A stretch of DNA of 32,344 nucleotides from Armadillidium nasatum (Eukaryota; Arthropoda; Malacostraca; Isopoda; Armadillidiidae). The translations under genes and the position numbers were made by a program. Within the stretch, counting starts at the first letter, position 1, and each line of letters opens with the position of its first letter. Shown piece by piece: positions 30,681-32,344 of the stretch. The stretch spans positions 1-32,344 of the forward strand of contig SEYY01006790.1 in NCBI GenBank assembly GCA_009176605.1, read 5' to 3'. A model generated the notes under the pieces. The model did not search any database and was not told where the DNA came from. It saw only the letters and a program-made list of their open reading frames with translations.

Positions 30681-30783
30681 AGTGTTTAAGGGAAATTAAT
30701 GGTACTTTTAAGAAAATTTATATTACTTTAAGCCTAGTATTGGAAATAAAATAGAACAAAGTTACTCTACAGTTACTCTAGGT
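30291..30783. other. Unassigned AT-rich sequence with a poly(A) run
   Basis: No gene. A short TAAA repeat lies near 30325-30343 and a run of 47 A at 30633-30679. The poly(A) could be the tail of an unrecognised retroposed sequence on the plus strand or simple expansion. Confidence 0.55.
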
Positions 30784-32344
30784 TACAGGCTGGAGAGATG
30801 TCTGCCGGGAAACTAGGTAAGGATTGGGGTGAAGGGCATATTATTCGCTCTGCTAGTTGTGGCGATGGGGATTGTAATATTGATGGTGGTATGAATAAAA
30901 ATAAAGGTGCTTTACAATATAGGCCGATTAATAAAAATGGAGACATTACTAGAAATCAAGATGGAAAGGATACATATAAGGACATGTTTAGTATGAAATG
31001 TTTTTACACAAATGCTCAGAGCCTTAGAAACAAAAAAGATGAGTTGACTAGTTACATCATAAAGGAGAATCTTGACATTATTTGCATTACTGAAGCATGG
31101 GTTAATGAGGCATTTACGGAGATTCCCTACAGGAATATGAAATAGAAGGATACTCATTTTACCTATACCAACGTAGAGGAAGAAATGGTGGAGGTGTAGC
31201 ACTCTATGTTAAAAGCAATATTGAATCGGTGTTAATTGCTGACATTAAAACAAATCAGGATGTGGAATCTCTGTGGGTAGATATTCTTATGTATAATAAA
31301 TCATACAGGATAGGAGCATTTTATAGAGCTCCTGATCAGAGTCAAGTATTAGATGAAGAATGGTGAAGGAAATCAAAGTAGCGTGTGAAAATAATGTAAA
31401 AGGGGTAGTTATTATGGGTGATTTTAATTTTCCAGACATTGAGTGGAATACTTTGAGTAGCATGGTTAATAGAAGTTCAGTATTTGTAAATTGTATTCTA
31501 TACAACTTTTTGAGTCAGATGGTTCAAGAACCGACAAGGCATGCGGCATTGTTAGATTTAATATTAACAAATGATGAGAATATGGTGAATGATATCGAAG
31601 TTGGGGAGACTTTAGGAGCTAGTGATCACTATATTATTAGATTTAACTGGAATATGAGGTCTGGGCCCAAATTGCAAGTCAATAGGGAAAAGATATTAGA
31701 TTTCAGAAACGAGATTTTAGCAAATTCCGAGCAATGCTCAATGAAATTGACTGGATAAGGAGTTTAATGGTCAGAATTGTTTCATCATGTGGAATACTTC
31801 AAGGAAATATTGTCTTCCATTCAGTCTGTGTGTTTTAAAGATAAATCCATTAGGGTGGCAAATAGAAAACCTAATTGGTGGAGTAGAGAGATAAAAGAGA
31901 AAATCAGTGAAAAGCGTAGATGTTTTAAAATATTCAAAGGTAGGAGCAGGGTGGAAGATTTGGAACATTATAAGAGAATTAGGAATGAACTTAACCAGTC
32001 AATAAGAAGAGCAAAGAGAATGGCAGAAATTAATTTGGCAAGAAACAGTAATAAAGACCTGAAAAAGTTTTTTAGTTTTTATAAATTAAAAGCAAGGATA
32101 AGAAATTGGCCCAATTAAAATTGATGGAAATTAGTAAGCTCAGATAAGGAATTGGTTAATATTTCAACGCTTTTTTGCATCAGTGTTTACTGAAAAGGTT
32201 GGATAGCAGTTTAGAGACTAATAGTTCTAGTATACATGTAATGAATAGGTGTGAAGCATTTGAAATTGAGTTAAATGAAATTAAAACTTTACTAGAACAT
32301 ATTGACCCAAATAAGGCAGCGGGTCCAGATGGTGTATATGGTAA
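30784..32344 (+). mobile_element. CR1-like LINE, plus-strand copy, 5'-truncated, continues past window
   Basis: Starts inside the last codons of ORF1 and reads ORF2 from ATG 30798: MSAGKLGKDWGEG, the endonuclease start CFYTNAQSLRNKKDEL, CITEAWVNEAF (frameshift just after), GDFNFPDIEW, GASDHYIIRFNW, the basic linker, and the start of RT (NKAAGPDGVYG) at the window end. It is a close relative of the minus-strand copy in inverted orientation. Frameshifts near 31120, 31355 and 31760, and a deletion after 31708 relative to the other copy, make it a pseudogene. Confidence 0.88.

Overview
The window looks like repeat-dense intergenic DNA from an invertebrate nuclear genome. It is AT-rich, full of long (TA)n arrays, and built almost entirely of nested, decayed transposable elements. 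I found no host gene, tRNA, rRNA, CRISPR array or bacterial-type operon. The mix of Ty3/Gypsy LTR elements, a CR1-like LINE and a pogo/Tigger-like DNA transposon suggests an arthropod, plausibly a crustacean; the species assignment is a guess.

Layout. (1) 1-12859 holds a near-complete but broken Ty3/Gypsy element, here called A1: partial 5' LTR, tRNA-Lys-type primer binding site, gag, pol, a separate third ORF and a 3' LTR. (2) 12860-16612 holds A2, a related element that starts abruptly inside reverse transcriptase exactly at the end of the A1 3' LTR. The simplest reading is that A1 inserted into A2 and the 5' half of A2 lies left of the window. (3) 16613-19977 holds B-minus, a second Gypsy family on the minus strand, followed by a compound microsatellite and about 0.7 kb that I cannot explain. 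(4) 20973-24054 holds B-plus, a copy of the same family in opposite orientation. (5) 24317-30290 holds two diverged direct copies of an unknown repeat (C1, C2). Between them, in a (TA)n tract, lies an internally deleted pogo-like transposon (24820-29795), itself interrupted by a minus-strand CR1-like LINE (25839 to about 29540). (6) 30784-32344 is a second CR1-like copy on the plus strand that runs off the window.

The most interesting content is the A family. In A1 and A2 the region between RNase H and integrase encodes an OTU-type (ovarian tumour, deubiquitinase-fold) domain. Downstream of pol, where retroviruses keep env, there is a separate ORF that reads as an SGNH/GDSL-hydrolase-like protein: a GxSxV-type first block, an SGA[RN] block and, in A1, a terminal DGFH block. 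Both ORF3s follow a plausible 3' splice site, and A1 has a CAG|GTAAAT donor just before gag, so ORF3 could come from a spliced subgenomic RNA. Because two diverged copies share both modules, they are probably ancestral to the family and not accidents of one insertion. In both copies the OTU cysteine position is not cysteine, while the terminal histidine motif is kept.

Every coding region here carries stops or frameshifts, so nothing in the window looks autonomously active. Functional statements about OTU and ORF3 rest on motif reading by eye and need profile or structure searches.
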